DNA of 11,878 nucleotides, taken from contig JABVXV010000729.1 in assembly GCA_013365325.1 (NCBI GenBank), forward strand, positions 1-11,878, given 5' to 3'. The translations under genes were made by a program, and so were the position numbers. This document shows positions 1 to 9,656 of this stretch, one piece after another (the first letter of the stretch is position 1; each line of letters opens with the position of its first letter). Below the pieces are notes generated by a model. That model did no database searches. It was not told the origin of the DNA and saw only the letters and a list, made by a program, of their open reading frames with translations. Source of the DNA: Dipetalonema caudispina. Lineage: Eukaryota; Nematoda; Chromadorea; Rhabditida; Onchocercidae.

Positions 1-229
1 TAAGCACTTTTTGCAAAAGAAACGGAAATTTTTTTGTATATATATATGATCGTTTTCCTTCAATGGCTTTATGTTAGACTCCTTTAATGTCTTTGAATTG
101 TAAACTTTTGTTTTTTTTTTTTTGGTTTATTATTCTGTTTTGGATTATTTCACATTCATTAAATAAATATTTATTTCAGTAAATTTGAAAGATTTATCTT
201 ACATCATCGATAATATTAATATAAAAATT

Positions 230-345
230 AGTGAAGATAGCAAAATGAAAAGAAGTGGTGACAGTAGTGATAGTATATTGTATATGATACTAATGGTTAA
301 TAAAGGTGACAGTAATTATAGCAGTAATTTTAATAGTGAAGATTG
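230..345. repeat. Degenerate AGT/GAT-rich tract
   Basis: The ten-base word GGTGACAGTA occurs at 257 and 305, and AGTGAAGAT occurs at both ends (230 and 335). AGT and GAT triplets dominate between. A 33-codon open frame (ATG at 245) runs through it with Ser, Asn and Asp in excess, as simple-sequence DNA would give. I do not call it a gene. Confidence 0.5.
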
Positions 346-422
346 AAATAGAGTCTAATTACATCATTAGATTATTATCTGAAGATTGAAATAGAGTCTA
401 ATTACATCATTAGATTATTATC
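337..422. repeat. Perfect tandem duplication, 2 x 43 bases
   Basis: Positions 337-379 are repeated exactly at 380-422. Each copy contains the small palindrome TCTAAT-TACATC-ATTAGA, able to form a six-base-pair stem. The exact identity of the copies points to a recent duplication. Confidence 0.95.
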
Positions 423-926
423 CTACCGCATAACCTTCACGAAACGATAATTTATGGTCACTTTCAAGCGTACTTCTAGTGATTAAAATTGAAATAAATC
501 TTCTTATAAGATATACTTTTATATTGTTTAATCATTTGCATACATGATTAAAATTAGAAATAAGAAAAACTTAACGAAATAGCACAAGTAATAATATGAT
601 TATTATTGAAAAGCACTGCTTTGGCTAAGAGCAAGAAATCGAAGACGAGGTTTAAAAATTTGAAAACTGCAACATTGAATTATATAAAACAAAAAGTAAC
701 GATGTTACGAATTTCGAATAAATTTCGCGAAGGAAAGAATAATAAATACATTTCTTGTAACTAAAGTGATTGATGTTTCATTTCGTGATGAACCAGTTCA
801 TCTTATAAAAATTGTTAACATAAATCATTTAACTTATACTCATCCTTGTCTAAGATGAGATATCAACACAATACGTCTTTGTTCTCTGTGGTTAAGATAT
901 ACTTAAATCGGATCCAATTGCAACAT

Positions 927-1006
927 CGTGTCCTTTGTTTCATATGCTTAAGCTAGGATTGTAAAACGTTGTCCTTGGTATCATATGTTTATGACAGGGT
1001 TACATT
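927..1006. repeat. Diverged tandem repeat, about 2 x 40 bases
   Basis: The stretch 927-966 and the stretch 967-1006 share the order CGT, GTCCTT, TCATATG, AGG and a TTGTAAA/TTACATT-like end, at the same spacing. The copies differ at many positions, so this is an old duplication. Confidence 0.55.
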
Positions 1007-1341
1007 CACTTACACAGGTACGGCTCACTCACCTCTACCTCTTCTATTTTATCCTTTTTGACTTCGAGCTTCCGACTCCAGCCAGTTTAGTGACTCCTAC
1101 ATCAAATCGCCTCCCTCAACTTACCATGCCATCAAAATTATTATAACATCTGTTAGCATTAATTGCTGTGATATTCAATGAATTCTATCAATTACTTGTC
1201 GTGATACACAATCAAGAGGACTGTACTGTCTTCGATAAAAGTACGAATTCCTTCTACCGCAAGTAATTATTCTACGACACGGTGTATAAAAACGTATAAT
1301 TAAATTTTTGTTTTTATAAATAGAACAATGATTACTATATT

Positions 1342-2784
1342 CTATTCAGCTTTTGATTTCGATCCCAGAAATATTTGAATGCATAAGATAAGGATCACAA
1401 CGATTAATGCAATGATAATTGCTCCCTTAGCTTCCATATAAAATCCTGGCGAATATGCGAAAGCACTAGTTGATGATGAACGTTTGTTTACACTACAAAA
1501 TTGTAAATTGCTTAATAAAATCGAACAAAATTGATTATTTATTGCTAATGATTGTATCAAAAATATTACCTATTTAATGTTTGCAATCATTTTCAGTAAT
1601 CTACTCTTCAGCAACTTATTTTTCCTTTCTCATGAAATTATCATGGTGTCATAATTTGAAAAAATGTATATGGGTGATATTTCGTGACTTAAAATGTTAG
1701 GAAGATTTTCACCAGTGATATAATTTGTACCCATTTAATTTTTTGTCTTTCATTTTCGAAATTTCAAAATTCTGCACGCTTAACCATACAAATCCGTTGT
1801 CGACGGTATACATTTAACTTATGAAACAAACGAGTGATCTGAATAATTTTGGTGAATTTACGTCATAACATTTTTCGATGTTATTTGAGATGTGTTTGAT
1901 AAATGTTGTAATCCTGTAATTGGGGCAATTATTCTCGATTCTGGACTTGGACTTCGCGGTAATACCGAATCGAGAGAACTTTTAAAGGTAACATATTCCT
2001 CCGGTGGTTTCACACTATCACAAACCGCTGATGATGATATGCGACCTGAATAAAAATATTTCTAGTTATTTACTGATATCAAATATTTTTCGATCTAAAT
2101 TCATTTCGGATGATTACTGGGGTATCAGTATTTCTTACTGAAGCATATTCATAGCACAATATCAAGACAATACATATATGATATGGTAGAATTTTGTTAA
2201 CTAAGAAACAATTGAATGATGAAATAAATATTTTCAGATATTGGTTCACTTTAACCCACAAACCAATTACTACTACACCACTACTTTTTTGATAATTCAA
2301 ATCATCAAATGAAATTATTAGATTGATTGAAGAAGTATTATCATACATTTGATTTTTGTAACAGTATGTTCATTTATATTTGGGTCATCAGAACCTTCGA
2401 ATTCCGTAATCATTATCATTGAGGCTGACTTTACATCTTTCCAATTGTTTATCTCCGGAGCTCGTCGCCATATCAACAAACAACAACTAACTCCATTAGC
2501 GGGTATTGTACCGGAGGCACGTGGTTCAGCCTGAACAAATTGTATGTACTTTATTTGTAATTGTAAGCGGTATCAATCGTATAGCTGAAATTCGGAAGAG
2601 AGAAAGAGCAACGAAAAACAAAAATTGCCGTGATTGATGTTTTCGTTTCACACTTCAATTTGTATATAATCGGTCGTTCATTGACATTATACAAAATAAG
2701 CTTTACACGAGCCGTATTAGGGATATCACTCACAGGCAAAAATTTCGTCGAAATTATCCTAGAAAAAGGTGCCACATTCAATCG
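1342..2784 (-). CDS. Tail-anchored MSP-domain protein (last four exons; 5' end not certain)
   Basis: Exons in transcript order: 2784-2620, 2530-2347, 2045-1862, 1492-1342; phases 0, 0, 1 and 2 agree and give 227 residues ending in TAG. Residues 1 to about 110 form an MSP (Motile_Sperm) fold: RLNVAPFSRI opens it, VKLILYNVNERPIIYKLKCE matches the family pattern of LxLxNxxxxPxxxKxK, and PRASGTIPANG matches the P-G-I-P turn. A Ser/Pro-rich linker (about 117-200, with LPRSPSPES) follows, then one hydrophobic helix at about 202-221 and a short tail GSKSKAE. This order, MSP then linker then C-terminal anchor, is that of VAP-like proteins of the endoplasmic reticulum, though the VAP signature KTTAPKRY is not kept, so FFAT-motif binding cannot be assumed. 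The exon 2784-2620 donor (TTT|gttttt) is weak and could lie elsewhere. The first coding exon is missing from this call. It lies downstream of ced-4 on the same strand. Confidence 0.8.
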
Positions 2785-2880
2785 CTGAAAGAAACAAAAG
2801 AGAGAAGTAAAAGAATCCAATTTAAATCGAATTTGAATAAAGGATCAGAATTGAAAGAGATTGAATGAAAAATGATATAC

Positions 2881-2889
2881 ATCAATCAT
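2881..2889 (-). other. Possible first coding exon of the MSP-domain gene (M-I-D)
   Basis: The minus strand has ATG ATT GAT directly followed by gtatatc, a usable donor in phase 0, 96 bases upstream of the first certain MSP exon. Joining them would start the protein as MID-RLNVAPF, placing the MSP domain at the very N-terminus as in many MSP proteins. It is only nine bases, so it may be coincidence; a more distant first exon is equally possible. Confidence 0.25.
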
Positions 2890-4902
2890 GTTTTTCAATC
2901 TTGCAAGTATTTGTTCGCTCCAATTTAGAGCATCTCAACCTTAGCATCACAAATAGTTTAAAAGATGGAATAAAGAAGCTTCTGAAAATCCAAAATTTGC
3001 ACCTATCATATAGTAAAGGTTGTCCATCATCTTTTATTGGCATTCTTTTTTAAGATCACTGGAAAAAATAGTGAAATTTAGTCAACTTTTCTACGTTAAT
3101 TATTGTGGCAGGTGGAAAATATTAGTTCACTGTGTTAGATGTCAATCGAACTTTTTTAGCTAAGCATTAAATGTTTAAATATAAAATCCATCGAGTAAAT
3201 TCATTTCCGGAAGTTCCAGAGGACCGTATATAGTTCAGACTTTTAGGACAGCAAATCCTGGATGTACGGAAAGGACCAGTTGTTAGCAGTCAGAAATGAA
3301 ATTGAATCAGAAGAAATTCAAAACAACCTTACCAAGTGGAAAGTTAGAGCAATACTGTCTATGATTAGGTGAGGATAAACAATAATCGTATCTATACGAA
3401 TAAATTATTTTTATAACTCAGCCTCAGATAAAATTTTCCTCTTTGGAATACACAAATTTCAAACTTCTTCAGGTTTCGTAAAAATTTCAAAAAGAATTAT
3501 ATTTCCGTACATCAGAAAAGAAATATTTTAACAATCCCTAAATCCAAACAACTATTCCTTACCTATCTTATAGCCATTTCATTCACCAGGACTCAACTGC
3601 TTACAAATTTACTCCCTCCACCAACAAAAATGATTCAAAAGCTCAGCAATTTTCAAACCTAGACTATCAGAAGAGCGGACTGATGACAACAGATTTCGAT
3701 ATTTGACGTTTAATTTCCCAATGATATGTCTTACATTACAATAACTCAAGATAAATCTTTATTTTAGAATTGTTTGACAGAACTTATTATACAGCAACAA
3801 CAACAATTTTGTTATGCAGATCATTCAAACAAACCGAAATCTCAAAATTTTAATGTTCTCGACTAAAGTTTTTATATCTGTATAAGGCAAAATTTCACAT
3901 AGAAATAGTAATCCATTATTTAATGTAATTCCATGTTTTCAAATCAAGATCAGTAGAAAAACAAAATTCCGGAGAGTATAAAATACATGTGACATAAATG
4001 AATTGCGGATGCACATGTCTCGCATGTATATTCACAAAAGCTTATCAACAATTGACTATTTAGCGAAAAAGTGATTTTGATGAAAGCAAATAAAATTGGC
4101 AAAACAGAACTAAAGACCACTGACAGAATCAATAAAAAAATATTTGTATATAATGCATGGTTAAGACAAGCGAAAAGTCAACCTCAGAAATATCCAATCA
4201 AATTCTACTTAAAACATAAAAAAAAACTAATGATAAGTGTCTACTAAAATGAACTTGTATGAACCAAACCAATCTAGCGACCGTTTGAGTAATAAGACGA
4301 TTAAGCAGTATTTGAAAAGTAGTAAAGTAGAAAAGATGGGAAGGTATAAGTGAGAATCAGAAGAAAAACAGGAATGTAGACAATTCTGGAAGAAATAAAT
4401 TAAACATGAGTACTCGATTGAAAACAAACACAAGCATCAAGTATAAAAAGCACCATTCTGTTGAAAAATTTCCGAAAATGCGTCAAACATGCTGAAATAC
4501 GTCAAGCAAAAGAACACGTATGATAAGGAAATCACTGTAAAAGATAAGAAAAAAAATCGGAGAAGTGGAACAAATATTTGCTAATATAGGAGAATATGCA
4601 CGTGTCAGAGATTACTTAATGACAAATAATCTCCATCACTGCGTTGGAAAGTATATTAAAGCTAAACTGATTCCGGAATCAAGAATGCAGTCCCGGTTGC
4701 CTTCCACTTCTAAAGCTTTCAAGTGTAATTATCGACAATAGCAGAGCACGCAAAGGGCAACATTTCCAAAAAAATAAAAGCAGCTCTGAAACTAAGTAAG
4801 ACTGAGTTCACGGTTATGAAATTTCAAGATTATGAGATATTCATAACTCGAAAAGGTATATTAAATTTGATGTTCAAGAAGAGGTACTGAAGTTCGGAGT
4901 TC
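2890..4902. other. Spacer between ced-4 and the MSP gene, no gene supported
   Basis: About 2 kb of A+T-rich sequence. It should contain the ced-4 3' end (an AATATA variant polyadenylation signal is possible at 4862-4857 on the minus strand) and the 5' part of the MSP gene. Open frames without recognisable content are on the plus strand at 3432-3662 (77 codons) and 4541-4741 (67 codons), and on the minus strand at 4132-3950 and 4433-4227. I assign none of them. Confidence 0.55.
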
Positions 4903-7900
4903 TCACATGAAAATACAGCTCTCAGTCCAATTTTTCGCAGTATTACACGATTTTTTCCTTACAATTTGGCCATTATCAGATTCACTGTCATAACATTTAC
5001 TACTCCAAGTATATGAACCATTCTCAGCATGTTGTCCGATCAATTCAATTTGAGGGTTGCAGTCTTCGTAAACTATTTCTTGAAATAATGATGGACGAAG
5101 GTCTATATAGGAGCGAATACGTTGCATGAAATCCGAATTGACACGTCGATGTCCCAACAAAAATGATGAAACACTTGGACGGATGAATAAGCGAAGACGA
5201 TTCTGAAGTAAACCAAAGCGATGATTAATTTCAGAAAATTTGCAAACTGCTGCAATTCTTTTCTATCTGTAAATCAATGTTAACTTACCACTTAGTGATG
5301 CTTTACATTAACTAAGAAATATTACTGCAACAATTACAAATTAATAAAGTGTAACCATATCGAATCAAAAATTCAGTAGCAAGTTGTTTGCATCTCAAAT
5401 ATGAAAAACACAGTTAATCGATAAATTTCTAGCGCTCGAAAATGGTTTTACTATTTTTTCGAAAGGAAGTTGGACAATATCGTCTATTTGTCAAAAAAAA
5501 AAAAAAAAAAAACTCACTTCAATCGCTTGGCGATCAACCGTGACACAAAGAAAGGAATGCATGATAGGATTAATGTGGAAATCATACACCAACGGCACAT
5601 CACTATCAACTTTGTTATCCAAAGCAGCAATTCTTTTATCCAGTAATGATGATTTTACCAATGGTTCTAATTCTTGCAACACCATAAACAAGATATCCCG
5701 GTCTCCAGATACATCAAAAGGAATACAAAGTAAAACCAACTAAAAGAAAACTAATTCTATGCAAAACTCAAACAAGCATATCAGAAAGTTATCAAGTGTT
5801 GTTAGGAGAATTCTGAAGTCATTAGGAGAAATGTTCCTAACTCTTCCCTGCATTTTTGTACTGGTCTAGTTGTTGCCGGTTGACAATTTCTAAGCAGCAA
5901 CCACATAAGCATTTTCGATAAATAATTCTTTAACAAATTACCTCTAACGGTACCCACTGATTATAGCCAAAAATTATAAAAGTTTCCATAATTGTTTTTT
6001 GACGTTTAGTTAACTGAAATAATATACATTTCGTAGAATTTAATTAAAATAATTCCAGTACAAAATTGATGCTGAAACACTCCACTTGTCTTAAATGAAA
6101 TATCACTAACAAAATATTTAACATGCACATATATCGTACAAGGGGAAAAGAATTGGTTATGCAGTAGATAATTTTATACAAGATTTGAGATTGGAAATAT
6201 TATCATTAGTTTCATTCCGTTAATTTCATTAAAATGTTTTATTAGGGAATTAAGTCAACCAGATTTAGAGTGGCGAAGAAGAGAAAGAAGGAGGTGTGAA
6301 GAAAGATGAGTACGAGTGCATTTTGCTAACACCAAATAAAACGCAATTAATGATCGGAATTAAGTTAATATGAATATCAAATCCTCAAATTTTGAAGTAG
6401 TTTTTTGAAAATTAGATTTCGGTTTGCTTTTTGGTGATATCAAAAATTCTTCAATCTTTATTGGCGATCATTTTTTTCTGTTCGGTAGCATATAGAGAGC
6501 ATCTATATTATTGAGTACATTCTAAAAAGTCCAATTAAACAGAAATATAAAGCAGACTGTATGTACTTTCTGTCATGTGTTTATCCCGAATGATTAAAAA
6601 TCAACATTATAATTTGAAGAAATACGAATTAAAATACAGCAAGACTGAAATAAGTAAACAAAGATTTTTTGAATCGAAATCCACAACACTTTAAGCAAGG
6701 AAATCACAACACTTAGAGCAAAATACAGTAAAAAACTTACGGATTTATAGGATTCCATAATAGCATCAACCATATTTTTATACTTGTAACAAGTAAAATT
6801 TGATATGGTTGTAACAGCGTAATAATTCAATAAGCGACATAAATTATAGAAACTGAAAACAAAAAAATTTATTCTTTTCCATAGTAAAAAATACTTTTTT
6901 TGAAATGAAATCAAACACTCCAAAAACATACTCATTATGATTGTCGCATGCCTGCTGTCTTACTATGCCGAGAAGTGCAGGTAAGCCCATCGTTCTTTTA
7001 TGAATATGAAAAAGATGCTCATTATAAGAAGACGAGGATATCACAGCGGAAGAGTGTAGTTGTTGGAACATGATCTCCGTTTCCGTCAAAGAAAAAAAAG
7101 GTGGATTAACTTCAAAATGTACAGGATTTGAAGATGATACTTGGAAAACTTCCAGGTTACGGCTTGTTGCAAGGATGCGGCACTGAAAATGAAATATTCA
7201 AGAGAATATTAGTAAGATAATGGGGAAACAAATTTAATATTATACAGTTGTGCAACGTAAATACACAACACATCTCTAATCTGTGTTCATCATTGGATGA
7301 ACAGAGATTAGGGATGCTAAAGCAGCTTATTTTACGCCCAAAGTTATGCGAACTGATGAATAAGACAATAATTTCTAAAAAGAAAAGGAAACTAACATTC
7401 AGCTGATCAAACCAACGTACACTTTCTTGCAGATAAATATCGTTCAGGACTACCAATGTATTTGGTTTCTCACGTAACGCAATTTTGGCCTGAAATAAGC
7501 AGCAAACATGCATATGCCATTCTTACAGATTATGATACGAAAATCAAAAAGAGAACTATATCATATTAGCATCTCTAGAAGTCAATAAGACTTTGTGACG
7601 GATAAGAAAATTCATCGTTTATAATCATAGTGATAAAAACGCTCAACAGCAATACTTTGTTAATAAAAATGCTTACCAGCAACTTATTTTGCTGATTAAA
7701 AACTCACCAATGGTAAAAATTGGGCAGGAGTTTCTTTTCCAGTTAAAACCAATGCATCAGTCGCTAGAAATACAAAGTTTGAAAAAACTTCAGATAGATG
7801 ACTTATATTAGTACGGCCATCCTCCACCCATATAACGTGTTCGTAATATCTATAAAATCAAATAACATACAAAACTGTAAAAATTGTACAGATTTCGGGT

Positions 7901-9656
7901 TTACTTCGATTAAAAAAAAAATAAACGAAATAAAATGTGGGCAAAGAGATCGAGTGATTCCAAGTGAAAATTGGAAATTTCACCAAAAAACAAGATAAGT
8001 CCGTCGGATTTGAAATAAAATAAAGGAAAAGACAATTAAAGTAGTGATTCTGTGAACCTTACCGACTTAGTAATATTGGGTGAGCATGCAAAACAGTAGC
8101 AGCTAAAAAACTTTTACCACATCCAGGAAATCCATGAACGACAAGCCAAAACTGATCTGTAACAACAAAAGGCAACTGATGAATAAAGTGGATGAGGTGA
8201 ATAACATGTCATAGAAATTACAGAAATGACATTAGGTAATTCAAAATCCAAGTCAGAAAAATTTTGTGGAAAATATACGCCACGAGAAGTTTTTAATAGC
8301 CTGAAGTTCGCAATTTATATAAAAAGACATTTTTTCTCAAACCAAAGACAGCAGGAAAGAATTTATGCATGAATTGGAAAAACTGCAAAATCAAGGGAGC
8401 ACGATGAATTTGACAAACCTGCGGATTTGTAAAGATGCGTAATACAAAGATTAAAAATCGATTCAACTTTTTCAAACTAAAAGCCGCAAGAAATATAAAA
8501 CGGATCCAAACAGTACGGATTCAAAATTATAACCAAAAATACTTGCACCTTACACCAACGACAATTTTCATTTTGCTTATTAATCTTTTCTTTATCCTTT
8601 TATCTCCTGTCTTGTTCATGTTTTAACTATTCCTTGTCCTAATTCTAATTAAATGATATCCCACCGATCTTAAAAAGTCCCATAAAGAAATTTCGATAAC
8701 CTTGCTCAATATAAATAATATATTTTACAGAAGCAAGATATTTTAACAAATTTCCAACCTATTTCAAATCTGAACTTCTACAGAAGTTGTTGGAAATTTG
8801 AAACCTCGTGATGATAAATCGATCAGTAAATTCTTCAATTTTTCCAGCAGATTTACTCGTAGGACACGATAAAACGGTAGTCTTGGGACATTTCCTTCCA
8901 AGAAAAGTCGATCTTCTAGTGCATCAGGCGTTAACAAAGGTCGATCTTCAGGTATGTAATCTTTCGATAAAAGATGTGCCAAATGTTTCTGTCCGTATTT
9001 TTCAAAATACGTTATTAATGGATCAAGGGCATTCGCTGATTTCCGATATTGTCGAATGAATTCCATCACACGCAGTGTACGTCTTGCCTATAAATTTATG
9101 CCCCATGTAAAAATGAATAAACAGGAGGCAAATTTAGAAGTAAACTGAATAAATTTTTGGAAGTTTTTGCGAAATTCTTCTGCGTTGATTCGATTTCAGA
9201 ACAAAATGAGCATTGTAAGATCATCCACCTCATTTTTATTGCGTGGAGGTCCTTATTTCTTATATTGTTTTACCTTAATCGAAATATCTTGCCAGACCTA
9301 CAGTAAAACGCATCCAATCCATGAACCGGCTCATGACAGCTGTCACCAATAATATTTTTTTTAAAAAAGTAAAGTAATCAGATTTAGGAAAAATAAGGCA
9401 GCGAACCATGTAAAATACGAAAACACAAGAATTCAAACGAATACACTAAGCTAACCATCCAATCCAAACCATTGAAAATTTAAATTTTTAGAGGAAAAAA
9501 AACAAGCAAACGAACCATGCCAAGGATAATTTCTTGTTGGTCATCATTGAAAATTTCCTCCGAACACATATATGGAATAGCATCACGTGGCTCAAAATCC
9601 TGCACTAATGCCTCCATAGCTATCGTTAATATTCGACTGTGTTTTTCCAATAACAT
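4903..9656 (-). CDS. ced-4: CED-4 orthologue, CARD/NB-ARC apoptosis adaptor (10 exons, 589 aa)
   Basis: Exons in transcript order: 9656-9516, 9087-8805, 8156-8063, 7849-7708, 7489-7397, 7182-6932, 6852-6741, 6013-5942, 5739-5518, 5262-4903; all phases agree and the stop is TGA. CED-4 is the nematode Apaf-1 counterpart: held by CED-9 at mitochondria, released by EGL-1, it oligomerises into an apoptosome that activates caspase CED-3. Seen here: DFEPRDA at 20-26 in a CARD (about 1-105); P-loop GFPGCGKS at 150-157 (Lys156, Ser157); Walker B TLVVLND at 231-237; sensor-1 type ATSR at 256-259; GLP at 317-319; winged-helix region about 373-470. The text following each motif resembles C. elegans CED-4 as I remember it, including QSHLADFL versus QKHLAHLL and RPNTLFVF versus KPNTLVVL. 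There are no WD40 repeats. C. elegans CED-4S is 549 residues; the excess here is mainly a Ser/Asp-rich C-terminal tail. The start is the first ATG after a strong 3' splice site and aligns with the CED-4 start. Odd: Asn236 replaces the first Walker B Asp. Exon edges are inferred by eye. Confidence 0.93.
5260..5275 (-). promoter_or_regulatory. Tandem 3' splice sites before ced-4 exon 10
   Basis: The minus strand reads gatttacagatagAAAAGA, with two AG acceptors four bases apart. The second (exon from 5262) keeps the frame open for 119 codons. The first (exon from 5266) shifts the frame and meets TGA after 11 codons, giving a protein of about 481 residues. The second is therefore used in the main gene model; the first could give a truncated isoform. 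Confidence 0.6.
5493..5512. repeat. Homopolymer run of 20 A (T on the ced-4 strand)
   Basis: Twenty consecutive A residues lie inside intron 9 of ced-4, directly after its donor, which on the transcript strand reads gtgag followed by 20 T. Such runs are prone to length change and to sequencing error. Confidence 0.95.
6014..6740 (-). other. Long intron 7 of ced-4
   Basis: At 727 bases this is the largest intron of the gene, with donor gtaagt and acceptor tatttcag. It contains a short purine-rich stretch around 6265-6310 but no exon that keeps the CED-4 frame or resembles a known domain. Confidence 0.75.
6741..8156 (-). other. ced-4: NB-ARC nucleotide-binding core of ced-4 (exons 3-7)
   Basis: Exons 3 to 7 encode residues 142 to about 372. 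Exon 3 carries the P-loop in the context VVHGFPGCGKSFLA, whose GCGKS is closer to Apaf-1 than to the GSGKS I recall for C. elegans CED-4. Exon 5 carries the Walker B strand TLVVLND followed by IYLQESVRWFDQL, which lines up with the CED-4 segment DDVVQEETIRWAQEL. Exon 6 opens with CRILATSRN, the sensor-1 strand with its Arg, and later gives the GLP turn of the helical domain. Intron 5 to 6 has phase 0 and intron 6 to 7 splits an Asp codon. The segment between P-loop and Walker B is a little shorter than in C. elegans. Confidence 0.9.
8157..8804 (-). other. Long intron 2 of ced-4
   Basis: This 648-base intron separates the CARD exons from the P-loop exon, with donor gtttca and acceptor ttgttacag. 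It is A+T-rich with many stops on the coding strand. A 63-codon open frame on the opposite strand at 8435-8626 has no recognisable domain and ends in a hydrophobic T-rich stretch; I treat it as chance. Confidence 0.75.
8805..9656 (-). other. ced-4: CARD-coding part of ced-4 (exons 1-2)
   Basis: Exon 1 (9656-9516, 47 codons, phase 0) and exon 2 (9087-8805, 94 codons plus one base) encode residues 1-141, which cover the caspase recruitment domain and the linker into the ATPase. Conserved points are VQDFEPRDAIPYM in exon 1 and FIRQYRKSANALDPLI, QKHLAHLL and LFLEGNVP in exon 2, each matching the CED-4 order. The CARD is the surface known to bind the CED-3 CARD. The donor of exon 1 reads ATG|gttcgt and that of exon 2 CGAG|gtttca, neither a textbook gtaagt. 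The intron between them (9515-9088, 428 bases) shows nothing coding on the minus strand. Confidence 0.9.

Larger units (their letters stand above)
1..1341. other. Intergenic region downstream of the MSP gene
   Basis: No gene is supported here. It holds a T-run at 111-123, an AGT-rich degenerate stretch around 230-345, a 43-base tandem duplication and a diverged 40-base repeat. A less A+T-rich patch at about 1010-1135 has an open frame of some 55 codons on the plus strand from 986, with no recognisable domain. The part next to 1342 must contain the 3' UTR of the MSP gene, but I see no clear AATAAA on that strand. Confidence 0.6.
4903..6013 (-). other. ced-4: Winged-helix end and C-terminal tail of ced-4 (exons 8-10)
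   Basis: Exons 8 (6013-5942), 9 (5739-5518) and 10 (5262-4903) encode residues 373-589. Exons 8 and 9 match the CED-4 winged-helix region: LTKRQKTIMETFIIFG, then LLCIPFDVSGDRD (CED-4 has VIPVDICSNEEE), then YDFHINPIMHSFLCVTVD (CED-4 has FKIDHIIHMFLKHVVD). Exon 10 adds 119 residues. Its first half is basic and keeps only loose similarity to the CED-4 C-terminus. Its last 40 or so residues are rich in Ser, Cys, Asp and Asn, and I recognise no domain in them. Confidence 0.85.

Noticed and set aside
2079..2348. 89-codon open frame on the minus strand
   Set aside because: It lies in the 301-base intron of the MSP gene between 2347 and 2045, whose donor and acceptor join the flanking exons in phase; reading through from the exon meets a stop after a few codons.
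3432..3662. 77-codon plus-strand open frame
   Set aside because: It has no start near its beginning, no recognisable domain and no good splice sites; a frame this long is expected by chance in a window this size.
4541..4741. 67-codon plus-strand open frame with a fairly protein-like composition
   Set aside because: There is no pyrimidine-rich acceptor in front, no ATG before the middle and no family I recognise.
5540..5743. 67-codon open frame on the plus strand
   Set aside because: It is antisense to ced-4 exon 9; a shadow of the real coding strand.
8808..9059. 83-codon open frame on the plus strand
   Set aside because: It is antisense to ced-4 exon 2, which has clear CED-4 similarity; the plus-strand translation resembles nothing.
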